Assembly: GCA_032358165.1 (NCBI GenBank)
Contig: JAALGY010000016.1
Coordinates: 248,001-312,000, forward strand
Direction of reading: 5' to 3'
Source of the DNA: Diplosphaera chodatii
Lineage: Eukaryota > Chlorophyta > Trebouxiophyceae > Prasiolales > Stichococcaceae
Length of the DNA stretch: 64,000 bases
The notes under the pieces were generated by a model. That model was not told the origin of the DNA, searched no databases, and saw only the letters and a list, made by a program, of their open reading frames with translations. Positions 1 to 13,600 of this stretch are shown piece after piece; the first letter of the stretch is position 1, and every line of letters begins with the position of its first letter. A program made the translations under genes and the position numbers.

Positions 1-3000
1 CTGGCCCAGTGGCGGTCACGCAGCTGCGGCGCCGCCAGCAGCCGCAGCAGCGGTAGCGACTGACCAAAGTCTAACAGCGTCGCCAGCAGCTCGCCAGCAA
101 CTGGATCTCCTGGTCGCACGGCTGCGAGCGCATCCGCACGCTGCTGCAGGGTCGCCATCTGATGTGCGACTGCCTCAACATCCAGCTGAACCTGCATGAC
201 CGGTCAGCACCGAGTGTCACAGCGTGCAAGCTCTGCTCTGCTGTCCCTTGATGCATGCCGCAATGCAAGCGTCAAGCCGATGAGCAGTGTGCAAATCTGG
301 CGGCATCTCAGCCCACCTGGTTGTCAACATTGCTGAGTATTGGGGTTGTCGTGACAGCTGACATGTTGTCAGCCACAGCCTGGTACACGCTCCAGACCTC
401 GAGGCGCCAGGCAGCTTCCTCTTGCGCCGCCGCCAGCGCCTCGAACTGCTCCACAGGTAGCCCATTTGCCACCTGATGGGCCTGGTACTGACGCGCCAAC
501 TCCTGCATGCGATTCACAGATGCCGGCTCCACAATTGCAGCCAAGCAACGGCTTCGCCTGTCACTCCCTGCTGCTTACATCAGGACTCCAACTTTTATGT
601 TGGCATTACGCATATGTTACAGTCACCTGCAGCTCTGCAATGTTGTCCATCATGCCCTGCAACTCTCCGACGGCGTCCGCTGCGGCTGCAGATGCATCTA
701 CAAACACACCTTGCTGCAGCTGCGCCTGCAGGCTGGTTGCTGCTTCGCGGCACTCTTCCACCTAAGCAAGCAGAAAGCCGCTTGTGTGCATGCTGTGTCT
801 TGCTTTGCTGTGGTTATGCTGTCGTCAACAACCTTCTGTGAGCAACTCGGCATGTGTATGGTGGTGCAATGGTGCAACAGTGTTCGTGCCCACCGCAGCC
901 TGGAGTTGAGCAGCCTGCGTGCTCCAAGCGTCCTGCAGGAATGTGCCTGCTGCAGCCAGCTGCTCGGCAAAGCGCTGAACTGCCTCGCACATGTCGTCAT
1001 GTTTGATCTGCAGGCGGCACCGGGATGTCAAGGCTTGACTTTATCTGCCTAGACCTTTACTATGCATGCACCATATTGTGTACTGCAGACTCTTCAACCT
1101 GATCTCCTGTGGGAACTGCCTGCCCATAGAAGGCCAGCAGGTCGTACATCTCATCCACGTCTGCTGCAGATGTCAGTGTTGCCTCCTTTTGAGCCTCGTG
1201 CTCGCCGTGTAGTGCCTGCAATGTGAGGCCCAACATTAGCACAACTCGGACATATCGCATTCTGCAGGTGGCATGGCTGTGTCATAGGCTCAACGTCAAA
1301 TGCCTCATTCTACCCACACATCAGCTCGATGCTGGCACCTGCAGTTGCATGTAGGCCTGAAGGTCTGTCAGCCGCTCAGACAGGGCGAGCGACTTTGCCA
1401 GCAGGCCTGCTGTCAGCGTTGCGCAGCTTTCACGCACCAGGCCCAGCAGCAAACCCTTCACCTGATATCAGTGTGGCAATATTCATGGAGGCTGCCGCCG
1501 CATGGGGACAGTTGGTGCTGCAAGTCATCAGCAGTAGCACACCTGAGCCCCTGCGTCCTGCACAGGCGGGAGCAGCCTGCCCTGCAGCGTCTTTGCTTCC
1601 ACGTGCAAACAGCCTGCATGTACAACACCATGCATGGTTGTGTCCTGCTGCAGTTGAACATGGCATGCAATGACAGTCAGGTGTTGAACCAAGCACACCT
1701 GCTGTGTGGGATGTGCGCATAGCATCAAGCATGGCTTCCCATGTTTCGAGCTGCTCCAACATGTCCCGGATATCAGGGACCGACCTGCGATCGATTCGTG
1801 CCACCACATGGCCGCCACCACCTTAAATCAGCTGGTAGGATGACCATGCCAAATCGGGGTAGCAGGGGCTGATGGTGTAATTGCTGACCACTTGCCTGCT
1901 GTCGGCCGAGAATGCCGTAATGTCCCAGCTGACACTAAACTGTTGTATGCAACGATACTCTTCAAGCGATGCTGCAAACTCAGCAGCATCTGCAAAATCG
2001 CGTGTGACCGCCTCCGCCAGGCGCCGCTGCATTTGACACATTTCTCAACTCTGATGCAGCTCCAGCACAGACAGCGGGAGCAAAGGGTTATCCCAGCTGT
2101 GGGTTAGTTGTGACGAGCGTACCTTTGCAGCTTCCAGGTCCGGGCTCTCTGTGATGGTACTTTGCACACCAACAATGTCAGGTCGGTCTCCGGATGCAGC
2201 TGGAAAGGCATCACACTCTATGAGGCGGGGGCACCTGCCGGCCACCGCAGCTGCTGCGGCAATAGTGTGGTGGTGCAGCGCCATCAATACTGCAGCATGC
2301 TCTGGCTCGAAGCGATAACCATCCTCCCCCTCGAAGCCAATAGTTATGGTGAAGATGCCCTGAGCGAGCATGTGCTCTTGTTACCTTTCATTTTGACCCA
2401 ACTCAGACTTTATATTGTATGCTGCAGCATAACTGTGGTAGTATGATTGGCACCTGCGTTCCGTCTTGTGCTGCGCGCTCGCTGTCTACAAATGCTGCAA
2501 GCTCTGTGGAGGCAATGATAACACGGCCAACGATCGCTGCAGCCAGCATGCTGTCAGCCACGTGCAGCACAGCCGGCAGTCGCGTTTGGTCATCAATTGC
2601 ATGATGGTAGGCGCTGCATGGCAACAGGGCAAGCTTTGACAATGGCGTCGACATTGCTTGCGCTGAGACTTTTGTACTACGTGCCTGGGCTCATGAAGTG
2701 ATGGATCATAGTGCAATAGGAAAAGCAGCATTGGCATGGGGGCCGCACCTGGCACGATCCAGCTTTTCTGCCTTGATGATAGCCATAGGGCGTGGTGCTG
2801 TCCCAAACACAGGTGTCTCCACACTGCTCTTGTCATCAAAGTCTGCTGTATGTCGTACCACAGCACGGCACTGCCTGGCGTGCTGCTGCACCCCCTCACA
2901 CAGCTGCACAAGCAACTGCGGCAGAGGGTATCGATGCGTCAGATGCTTGTGAGAGACGAACAAGGCATAGAATGCTTTTATCAAAAGGTGCGCGGATTGA

Positions 3001-3690
3001 TGCACCTTCTGTGCTGCACTGAAGGCTGCGCGAAGTCCAGTCTCAAACTGCTGCGTGTGCACGGCTGCCTGTACAGCAAACCGCACTGACCTTGCAACTG
3101 ATAAGGTGTCGTGGTAACACATCAGATCTGCCTGCTGCATGCTGTTACAGCATGCGTCTCACCTGCAGCTCGACAAACTCTTCCAAATGATAGGTATGGC
3201 CCAAACGAATGGAGTACATCGGCAGCCTGCCAACATCATCAACAATCTGCTGCACTGCCAGAAAAGTTGTTCCAAATGTTGGCCTGCTGTGAAGCAGCCG
3301 CCTGTCCACAGCCATGCGCACTTGCCGAAATTTCTTTGTGCGCACACCCTGCAACACATGCTTTGCTGGTGTACATGGCATCATATTGTGGTGCTTGAGA
3401 GTCGAGAGCAAGCCGCACCACGTCTCCCCAAGTCACGGACCTGCCGCCACCTCCGGACACATCTGCAAGTCAGGAAGTGCCGGAAGAACTTCAGTTCCCG
3501 CAGCCGCTCAAACTGCTTGGCTTCCCGGCTCCAATCTATCAGCGACATGCAGTCCGCCGGCTGCCCCGCTGCAATGCGTACAACGGCATCTGCTGCCATG
3601 ATAAAGTGTTCTGCCGGTTTAGCGTCCTCAGGCTGAACGACCACAAGGTCATATGGCCGCCATTCCCTGACGTCAAGCTGCCTGCATGAT
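1..3690 (-). CDS. Axonemal-type dynein heavy chain, N-terminal part (partial)
   Basis: Minus-strand exons encode the tail and start of the linker of a dynein heavy chain, a microtubule motor ATPase; the motor domain lies off the left edge. Exon 3441-3681 reads REWRPYDLVVVQPEDA, then a SLIDWSREAKQF..LKFFRHF..RRW block typical of single-headed inner-arm heavy chains. Exon 3163-3348 contains RPTFGTTFLAVQQIVDDV and ends in HTYHLEEFVELQ, another family signature. Further pieces lie near 2706-3140, 2403-2654, 2045-2371 (FEPEHAAVLMALHHHTI, then CPRLIECDAF), 1823-2041 (DFADAAEFAASLEEYRC), 1060-1807, 825-1031 and 308-544. The last exon in the window (about 1-197) reads SLPLLRLLAAPQLRDRHW, matching the linker motif NPALRDRHW. 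Exon joins were not resolved for every piece. The true start was not found; possible upstream exons lie at 3.8-4.9 kb but show no recognisable similarity. Class call (inner-arm, DNAH3/6/7/12-like) is from motif style only. Confidence 0.85.
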
Positions 3691-3699
3691 CTCATCTCT

Positions 3700-5015
3700 A
3701 GTCAGCTGCATGGCAAATCTGCCATTGAGTGTGCTGTTTGATGCGCACAGGCAGCAGGCTGCCTGTGCAGCTCCGTTCACTTGAAAGCAGGCCGACACAC
3801 GCACCGCCTTTTTAGGTGAAATGTGCGGGTTGCTGCTTCATGGCGGCTGAAGAAGGCGCACACATCGCCAGACGTTCGTGACATGCCCATGTTCGAAGGC
3901 CTAGCTTCGCTGATGCTGACACCATCGCGACCGCCAGGTGCCTCAGTGCTGCTGCAGGTAGGCTGACCCATGGCGGGTGACCTTGCCAGCAATGCACTCC
4001 GAGTGTGAGTACGCCCATTATGGGACGCCTATACGTCCACATGCAATTAATTCAATAATGCAACCTCCTACCACACTATGTAATCACCACGACATTGATC
4101 GTGCCTACAGTCGTGATGCGCACTTGTCCAATGATGCTGTAGAAACACTGCAGCGAATCAGCATCGAACAGGCTATGTTCGCGTGGCGGAATGCATTTCA
4201 ATTCGTCATGAAGTGCAATATTTCCCATCTTGGGCGTGTTTGCTGCTCGGGCCAGGTAGCACTCGTAGCCCGCTTTGCACAGCACGACACAGCAGGTGTT
4301 CTCCCAAGTATCGATAGATGCAGCGCTTCACATCATACCGACCCGTCAAAAAACGTTGGCACTGCATCAATACTGTATGTCAAAAACTGAACGGCTGCTG
4401 AGACTCTGCTGGAGATGTCTAATGCGACCCAGATCGCCAGGGATCGGGCTGATCAACAACACGTCGACACACTTGTTGCCCAGTCCAACGGTTGCAAGGC
4501 GATCTCCATTCTGAACGCACACTTACTTTGCGCATGACTACTCGATAATGCTGGTTTCGCACCGGCATGTCCTGGCGTGTTCTGGGGGCATAGGCATTTG
4601 TCTTAGATGCCACCCTCGTTCCATTCGACTCGCCCAACGAAGCCATTACACTCGAATCTCGACACTGCACGTATGCTGCAGCGTATGCCTAGCGACGGCA
4701 TAGAGCTCTGCAGTCTGCAGCTCTCACACCCGCAAAGCGTTGTGGTCAGGGTACAGGTTCTGGTCGGGGTGCTAGACCTTGACTGAAGCTTTGCACATAC
4801 CGACACACCTTGTTCGGGTCTGGATGTGAAGTTGATACGTCCAGCGTCATGTAGAGCGCTAGGTCGACAGAGTGTGCTTCCTGCTCATCGAACTTGGCCA
4901 ACATGGATAGATGCTGACATTGCAAGTCCGCAGCATTATCAGAGCGGACAAGTAGTGCTGCACAAGTGGCAGCCACTCTGGAGCTTGGCTGAATTTTCCT
5001 GTCGCAGCGGCCAGC
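3700..5015. other. Gap between dynein exons and UBLCP1
   Basis: No gene could be assigned. Short minus-strand open stretches at about 3777-3990, 4076-4285 and 4800-4930 could be 5' exons or untranslated leader of the dynein gene, whose start is missing, but none carries a family motif. The region must also hold the divergent promoters of the dynein gene and UBLCP1. No repeat or RNA gene was seen. Confidence 0.4.
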
Positions 5016-6877
5016 ATGGCCGACACGGAAGACGCAACCGATCAGCAGGTGGTCGTCAAGTGGCATGGCAAGGAGTTCAGCGTCCGCTTGGCAGATGATG
5101 ACACCGTCGGCAGCCTCAAGCGCAAGATCGAGGCAGAGACAGAGGTGGCGCCGAAGCGACAGAAGCTGCTGGGTCTGAAGGCGAAGAAGGGCGGCGGCCT
5201 GCCGGCGGACACCGTGCCCGTGTCAGACTTGCTGATCAAGCCCGGCATGAAGGTCATGATGATGGGGTGAGTGAACATGCGGCGAGACGCACTTCCATGC
5301 CAGCAGCTGATGCGCTGCCGTTGGTCTGGACAGCAGTGCTGTGCATAGGATGTGTCATGGCGTTGATCTGGCACACAGCACCCTTTTTGTTATTATACCC
5401 GTTGATGATGCAGGACGCCAGAGGCGGTGACAGCGGCGGTGGACAAGATGGCAGAGGTGGCTCCGCACATACAGGACGACTTTGACCTCCAGGAGGGAGT
5501 AATGCAGGAACTGGACATTGCTGATCGGCCCGAGAATCAGGTACAGCCTCTGCGCAATGGCCTGTAAATCGAAACAGTCACTTGGTAAGCTAGTAATCCA
5601 ATCAGCACACAACAGGAGGTCAGCCAAGGCATCAATGCTGCAGGAGAAACTGCGACGGCGGCTGGCCAGCGTGGAGGTCAAAGTCCTCAATCCGCCACGC
5701 AAGGGGAAGAAAGTGGTTGTCCTGGACATTGTAAGCGTAGGCTGTCAATGTGAGCAGCTGTACATAGCACATGCTGCTGCACAGCAGGGGGTTGGCGCAC
5801 GGCATCTTGCCTTGAAAACCAGTAACGTCCAAAGAGCAGATTAGTGACTGAAATTACAGTCACCCTGCGTCCCAGGACTACACGATATTTGATCTTGGCA
5901 GCAGTGCGGAAAGGCCAGAGGAGCTGGCCCGCCCGCACCTTCACGAGTTCATGAGCGCAGTGTACCCGCACTATGTGAGCTTGGCAGTCATGTTTGCGGA
6001 TGCCGTGCATGTTTGACGGCGTCACTTCGTGCCTGTGTCTGATCAAGGTCGCCTGGACGGATGTACATATGCACCATGCCTAGCTTCACTGGCCCACAGG
6101 ACATCATCATTTGGTCTGCCACCAGCATGAAGTGGGTGGAGGTGAGCGTTGCTTTGCTCGAATGTGCACAGCTGGAATGATCAAGATGCCATTGCATAAC
6201 TAGAACCGTGGCATTTATACCCGAAACGATGTGGCAGGTGAAGATGCGGGAGCTGAGGGTGTCCACCCACTCAGACTACAAAATCACATGCATGCTGGAC
6301 CACAGGGCAATGATCACTGTGCAGACGGAAAAGTATGGTGAGTTCCCTGCACTCGCAGCTTCTTGAACAAAGCCACCTTGTCAGACCTGTGGGTTCACTA
6401 TGAAACGAGCCTGAAAGCCATGCCATTTGCATTTGCAGGCGTTTTTGACTGCAAACCGCTGGGGTTCCTATGGGGCAAATTTCCAGAGGTGTATGGGCCA
6501 CACAACACCATCATGTTCGACGACCTGCGGCGCAACTACGTCATGAACAAACAGAACGGGTGAGAGGTTGAGCCACCGAGTGCTCGAGGTCGCTCGGCAT
6601 GTAGCATCAGGCTTACACTGAACTGGAGGTGTTGCAGACACAAGCATCTGGAGCCGGAACTTACGAAAGAATCACGCCGCGCTGATGGTATATTGCACCT
6701 TGCAGGTTGGTCATCAGGCCCTACCGAAAGGCACATGTCATGCGTGACAGCGATCAGGAGCTGGTGGGCTTGAAACAGTATCTGCTGAAAATTGCACCGC
6801 TGGAGGATCTGTCCCACCTGCGGCATTCGCGGTGGGAGCGCTATGTCACTGGGAGTCTGCAAGTAGAACCACAATGA
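5016..6877 (+). CDS. UBLCP1: Ubiquitin-like domain-containing CTD phosphatase (UBLCP1)
   Basis: Nuclear FCP/SCP-type phosphatase; in animals and plants this family dephosphorylates the RNA polymerase II CTD and nuclear proteasome subunits. Eight exons join in frame: 5016-5266, 5414-5540, 5644-5730, 5876-5974, 6100-6141, 6238-6337, 6439-6559, 6706-6877, total 999 nt, 332 aa (human protein 318). Residues 1-84 form a ubiquitin-like domain ([11 protein letters not shown].., ending VMMMG). The catalytic DxDx(T/V) motif is LDIDYTIFD, split by the intron between exons 3 and 4. Further family blocks are [47 protein letters not shown] and a C-terminal SRWERY. All introns are GT-AG. The start ATG was chosen because it opens directly into the ubiquitin-like fold. 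The only oddity is a short tail after SRWERY. Nothing suggests damage. Confidence 0.96.
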
Positions 6878-7625
6878 TCAGAGGTGAGAGGGCATGTGCT
6901 GTTGACAACTGATATAGGCCGTGGATCCTGCTGATGCGGGTATTAGAAGGTTGGGCGTCGGCCAACATAGCACGCACGCACACCGTGCTCGTCTGGCGCT
7001 GTCTCAATGGGCAGTGGTTGTTGATGTGCTGTTGTATAGCAGACCGGAGCACCGCCCGAATACCACGTAAAGCCAAGATCAACAGGACAACAGCACTGCT
7101 GGTATCTGTGCTTCTGTGGCCCAGTGGGTTTAGGGTTTTAGGGTGGGCACATGCACAGGCCCCATTGTGACGGTCTGATAGTCCTATGTAAGCAAACATA
7201 ATGTGTTCATGTTTGGATCAAGCTTGTCGATACAACACTACCGGCTCAGGCAGAAGGCTTCGCTGTGCAGAAACGCCACAGACCATCGCATACATGGCAT
7301 GCATCCGTTGAGGTGTCATTCAGCATCGTCGCGCAAGCAGCTTAGCGATCTCAGAACATCGCCAAGCCTTGCTGACGCCTGTGCGGAGTGTCCAACATAC
7401 CACCCTTTGCCGGATCGCCGATTGCCCATGCAATTTTCAAGCGCCTGATGACTGCAACCTGGCAACGTTGCAGCCCTGGCAGGCCTCTCCGCGAGCTACG
7501 ATGCCAGCAGCGTGGGACCGTGGAACAACTCAGCCTTACGGCGTGAACGCTAGATGTCAATTCGAGAGGCATTTGAGTGTACACATCAGGCCTAGTGAGG
7601 GGCTCCAACTTTGACAGCACCAGCT
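6878..7625. other. Intergenic region with telomere-like motif
   Basis: About 750 bases between the UBLCP1 stop and the next start. No gene seen. It includes 7127-7143, one TTTAGGG unit followed by a TTTTAGGG unit, matching plant/green-algal telomere repeats but only two units long. The rest should contain the UBLCP1 3'UTR and the promoter of the kinase gene. Confidence 0.5.
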
Positions 7626-10600
7626 ATGCCAGGCAGCAACAAGAAAAGCAGCTCAGAAGAGATGGCAGGACCCTCATGGGCGAGCGTCAAGTCCGGCAAC
7701 GAGATGCGGGACCCAAAGACATTGTTTCAGCCGGATCCGCACATGAAGGTTCAGCTGGCACGCCAGGCATCAGGCAGAGGTAAGACATTCGCATCTCCTC
7801 TCTGCAACATGGACACGCGAGTGAACAATTCGGGCAGTGCCTGCATGGCGGATTCTGCCATGTTAGGAGCAGCAAGCTGCTTACAGCGGCCAGCGCGGGA
7901 TACCTTGCACACGTTGGTGATCGGTGGGTGCAGGCGGCCGCCCAGCCAGCAGCCCCGCGACGACACCTCCGCGCCGCTCTCCCAGGCCACAGTCTTTGCC
8001 GGACGTCAAAGGGGCAAGGGTGACGCCCGACTCCGGCACGCCAGCTGGGCGCACGCAGGGACTGATCACCAGGCGTGCACCCACGCCGATGTTTGCAGTG
8101 CCGCCTCCACCCCCTGCTGCGCAGATTGCATCTCCCAGCTCTTGTGTGTGTTCTCCATTGCAGCAGTCATGCGCTGCACCTTTCAGGGCTATAGTGCACT
8201 CCTTCCCGGCATGCAGACTGGAGGAAACGGAAATGCTGCTGGCGGCGCAGCGGGATGTGAACCGCGGACTGGACAGGGATGTGCACGTCCTGATGGCGCA
8301 GCTGGAGGACCTGAACCGACGGTATGCGGCACTGGGCCGCCGTACTGCGGGGCTGCAGGTACCTGAATTCCAAAGGCTATTGGCCAGGTTATACGCATGC
8401 ACTTTTGGCCTAGTGATGACGGTGAGCAGCGTGTGAAGCCCAAGCGGCAGCACACCATCATTCGTGCATGTCTGCAGGATGAGCTGAGCACGGCAGCCAG
8501 CGGGGACTTTCAGGCATTGCGGCAGCGTCTGAAACGCGCAGAAGCCGCCAATACAGACCTGGAACAGGTAGGCAGGCTGCTGGTCAGTGCCTGCTGTCCA
8601 TCGTTGGGATGCCGACAGACTGTCAAGCTGACCGCGTGCTTGAATGCAGGCTGCTGTTGCTGCAGTGTGCAGGCACTAGTCAGCTGGGCTCAGCGTTTGC
8701 AAGGTGATCCAATGCAACTGCAGGTCGCCAAGGAGAAGGTGGAGGCCATGCGGGCCGAGCGCGACGCCTTTGCAGAGCGGCTGCGCCATGTCGAGGCCGT
8801 CACGCTGCAACAGGACACGTCTGCCGTGGAGGAGCTGCAGGTGAGTGGAAACAATAAATTGTTTGATCAACCAAAGGGAGTATTGCCAACGCTGCCAGCA
8901 GCTCTGCTACCTGGATCAGTTTGATCAAGGCACCTCATAGGGCTATGTGTTCATGTTTCAGGCTGATCTGGAGGCAGCCAGGGCAGCGGAGGTGGAGGCC
9001 AAGCGGCGTCTGGCCGAGGAGGCGGAGTCCGCCGCCCGGCAGGCGGCCGCGCAGTCCGACACCGCAGCCCAGCTGGACCGCGTGCAGGTGCCACAGCCCT
9101 GGACTGCACTGTGTCTTTGCCCAAAAAGCCTTTCGAAAAGCTTTTTGTCAGTCAGGCCTTGAGCTGTGCTGCACGGGCTCGGTGGCTGCTCCACATCAAA
9201 AGTGCAATGCCATGCATGCAGACGGACAAGGCAGTGCTGGAGGCGCAGCTGGCGGGCGCGCAGCAGGAGGCGGCGTTGGCGCAGGCCGAGGCCAGGGCTG
9301 TGCGCGAGGAGGCCAGCCACCTGGCCCACCAGCTGGAGGCCGCCGAGCAGTCCAAGGTGCTGCTGTGAATCTGGGGCAACATTCTGCTTGCAGAGTCACA
9401 CGCCAAGCTATCGGCTTCTGCTCGTGATTCGTGACCACATGTGTGGTGGGCGGCTGGATGTTATGATGCACACCTTACAGACCCGGGCAGAAGCTGTAAA
9501 CAAATGCAGGTGGCATTGGAGGCGGACCTGCAGTCGCACATCGAGAGGCACGCAGGCGGCGTGGCAGACATGGACGTGCTGTCCCGCCAGCTGCAGGCCG
9601 CGCAGTCCTCCACTGCGGCGCTGGGCGCCGAGGCGGCGGAGCTGCGCGCCGAGGTGCGGACGCTGCTGCGAGCGTGGCTCCCGGTATCCCTCGGGGCGCC
9701 AAGTGCAGCGCAGTGCAAAGCATGTTGCTGCTCGCCTGCTTGGGGGACAGCTTGGGGGAATAGAGTTACTGCATGACAGGGCCGTGTGCACAACTGGTCG
9801 TGGCTCTGGCCGGCAGGTCAAGGCGGTCAGCCGGGAGAAGCGGGCGGCGGATGCGGCGAGGGGCGCGCTGGAGGTGGACCTCAAGGCGGTGCTGGCTCGG
9901 CACGCGCGCGAGGTGGAGGCCGCGGCGTCCGCGCGCCGCGAGGCCTCCCGCGAGAAGGCGGCGCGCGCCGCAGCGGACGCCGAGCTCGGGCGCCTGACCA
10001 ACCAGGTGGACAGTGGACAGCCATCAGCCCATGCTTGACGTTAGCAAGGTGTATGCGGCGATTGGCGGCACACCTTGGTAGCCACTCGAAGCTCTACATC
10101 AGCTGGCTTCCTCGACTGCAATCAAAGGACAGACGTGAATCATGAGTGTTTGCTGCCGCAGGTTCGGAGCCTGGAGGCCGAGAAGGCGGAGCTGGCAAAT
10201 GATGTCACGATGCAGCAGGACAGCCAGAACGCCAAGGCGGCGGAGGTGGAGCGGTTGCGCCGGGAGGTGGCCGCCGCACATGCGGAGCGTCACACCGCCG
10301 TGCACCAGGTGCTTGTTGCAATACTGGCTGCATGACACTGCTGCAACATGCTGCAGGCGGTGCGCTGCACTGCTGCAACGCCGAATGTGTCATGCCGCAC
10401 TAGGATAGCATGCGAACGCTTACTATGAGTGGGCTGAGTGTGAGTTCTGAGCTGCTGTGCTGCCGCTGCTGTACCTGCAGCTGGCCCGGGTGGAGGGGCA
10501 GAAGGCGGCACTTGAGTCGGAGCTGCAGGCAGCCAGCGAGGACCTCGAGCTGCTGCCGGCGCGCCTGGCGGAAGCCACAGCAGCTGCCGACAAGGCGCGC

Positions 10601-13600
10601 GCAGATGCGCGGGCGTCAGCAGCCAAGGTCGTCAATCCTCGATGCCTGCATGTTGAAAGTGCCCCCCCTCGGGTCAGCATATGGAGTGGCACCCCATGTT
10701 GCCTGAAGAAATCAGCGGGAGCGTCTGTGGGAGCGTCCATGGGGTGCTGGCAAGGTGGGAGCCTGCGAGTGCTGACAGGTTTGGTCGTGATGGCACGCAG
10801 GCAGCCACTATGGAGCAGCGTATCGGCGAGCTGGAGGACCAGGTGGGCAAGCTGGCGGCTGCGGCGCAGGCAGCAGAGGACCAGGCCGTGCAGCTGATGC
10901 AGCAGGTGCAGGAGGCGCGCGCCGCTGAAGCTGAGGCCGCCCGGGAGTCATCCTCGCTTGCTGAGCAGGTGCGCACAGGCGATGAGGCATGCCTGAAGTC
11001 AACGAAGGGCACAGCCGAGCATTGTTGTGTTGGCGGGCCATGTAAAGCCAGCAATTCACATAGTGTCTTCGCAGCAACCTATATGTTTCTCGTCATTTGC
11101 AGGTGCAGTCGCTGGAACGGCAGGCCAGTGAGCTGTCAGCACTGCTGGGTCGGCAGTCCGGCGATGTTGCCATGCAGCCTCCGCAAATGTGGCCGGCGCC
11201 TTCCGCTCGACCCAGCGCGCAGTCCCTCGATGGCACATCTGTGGATCCGACGCCGTTCGCCAGCACCTCAGGCGGCAGCGAGTTCGTTCCCAGCGATGCC
11301 GACAGCCAAGGCGGGGATGCCGCCGAGGTGGCAGCTCCTGCGGTTGGCGAGCCAGATGCACACACAGGCACTGGAGCAGAGGCGGTTGGCGCAGAGAGCG
11401 CCAATGCAGAGGCAGACGCTGGGGTGTCACATCCGCTGGCACACCCACTGGCAGAGCAGACAGCGCCCTCCCAGGCAGCCAAGTCCTCCGCGCCTGTGGA
11501 CGTGCCACAGATGCGAGCTGTGCGGGACGATGGGCAGCTTGCACGTTCAGGCAGCGGCGGCGTGGACTCGCCATCCCGCCACCAGTTTGACGGGGCCAGC
11601 GCTTCGGTGCGTAGTTGCGGGTAGTCTCTCAGTGGAGCATTGTGTGAAACAAGGTGCTGAAACATACAGGTAGAAGCTGGCATGTATTGAAGGTTGCAAG
11701 GTTCAGGGCGCCGGCCTTCAACACGGTCTATACTGGTGGCGCATCAACCCTCAAGTCGATATGCTGCTGCGCAGCGGCTGGCGGCAGCGAAGGAGGAGGC
11801 AGAGGTCCTGCGGAAGCAGGTGGACCACCTGCGGGCAGCGCTGGAGGCCACCGAGGCGGCGCGGCCGTCCTCTGACACAGAGGCGCTGGCGGCGGACCTC
11901 AAGGCCGCCCGGCAGCGCATTGCCGAGCTCGAGGATGCGGCGCGCCCGGCTGCCTCCCCAGCCGCCCCCGCCCTCGGTGCAGCTGCTGCCCTGCATCGTG
12001 GAGCCTGAGCTGTTGTGCTGCTGCTTCGCTGCCAAGCAGTGCAATAATCGCGGATCTGGGCATTCACATCGTGGGGTCGGCCATCACCAGACGAACAAGA
12101 GGCTACATAGGTTCGTCATGTGTTGTGTGTGCAGTTGCAGGCAGGAAAATCAGCGGCAGGCGGGGCACGGGCGGCTGGGAGGACCTGCTGGAGCTGCCGG
12201 CCGACCAGCGCGGCAACCCGCCCACCCCCGCCCAGCTCGCGCTGCTGCAGGAGCAGGTGCCCGCCGCCACTCAGCATCAGCTTGTCCTCAGTCTCTGCCT
12301 TTATGTCTGCGTTATCGTGACAAGTGTGCAGTCCGCACCGTTCGCACCCCCAGGTGCCTATGCCTCTCCTGGCACGCCTAAGGATGGGCATGTTCGGGGT
12401 ACAAGCATGGAATGCGCAGCCCGCTGACGGGCCCACACCCCATGCCGCCGCAGATGCACAGGCTGGTGGAGGAGCGGGAGGCGGCGGAGCGGGAGCTCAA
12501 GGGCCTCGCGGCGCAGCTGGGCAGCCGCACCGGCGCCGACGCCGCCGACGCCGGCGACATGCACTCCCTGCGCAGCTACTGGCGCGAGAACGAGCGCCTG
12601 CAGAAGGTGTGCGGCAAGCATCGCTGTCATCACCTTTCGTTGGACACGCAGACTGTGCTGTACACCATGCTGCTGGCTGCCACAGTCAGTTGCTTCATGT
12701 CATGCCTCACAGTCCCCCAAATATGAACAGCAACAAAAACCAAGTTTCCTGTGCTGGCAGGCCAAGGCAGCGGTCGAGGACAAGATCCGGCGCATGGCCG
12801 TGATCCCCGGCATCGGCATGCCGCGCGCCATGCCAGCCACCGCAGCGCCCCCGGAGGCCAGCCCCGTGGTGGACGCCGTGGCCGCGCGCGTCGACGCCAT
12901 GCTGGCTTCACTCAAAACCGCCGAGGGCGAGAACAAGCGGCTGGCAGCGGAGCGCGATGACCTGCGGCGGCAGCTGGAAGCAGCCTTGGCAGCTGCAAAT
13001 GCTTCCCAAGCAGCCCCCACAGCCTCGCAGGAGGCCACACCCACGGGCAGCCCAGCAGACACGGGAATGCTGCAGTCAGCTGCAACTGCGCCGGCGTCGT
13101 CGGACGTCGTCCACAGGCTCAGCAGCAGCAGCAGCGGCACCGCGTCCCCCCGGCTGCTGCAGCGGCTGAAGGCCGAAAAGGGGGAGGTCGAGGCGGCAGC
13201 TGCGCAGCTGCGTTCTGAGAACGAGCAGCTGCGGGCGGCGGCGGCGGCGGCGGTGGCGCAGGGCGCTGCCATCAATGATGCAGAGATGCAGATGGCAATT
13301 GCGCAGGAGGAAGCAGAGCGCCTCAGGTGTGCAATGCGGGTTCTTGGCTGCTGCAGATAGAACGCTCGGACCTGGCGGGCCTGCATCATGCTGTATGCTA
13401 GATATGCAACCGAGAAGCGAGGGCAGCAATGTGTAGCTGGTCCCAGCGAATTTTGCGCAGATGGTTTGGCTTGCTGCACAAACGCAGGTCAGACAACGCA
13501 GCGCTGCTGGCCAAGGTGGCAGCAATGCAGGAGCAGCAGGCGGAGCAGCAGGAAGCGCTGGCAGCTGCACGCAGGTCAGCCCCAGCAGCGGATCAGTCTG

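Noticed and set aside
9166..10038. 290-codon Arg/Cys/Ser-rich plus-strand frame
   Set aside because: Alternative frame of the coiled-coil exons of the kinase gene; the frame with heptad repeats and clean splice sites is the real one.
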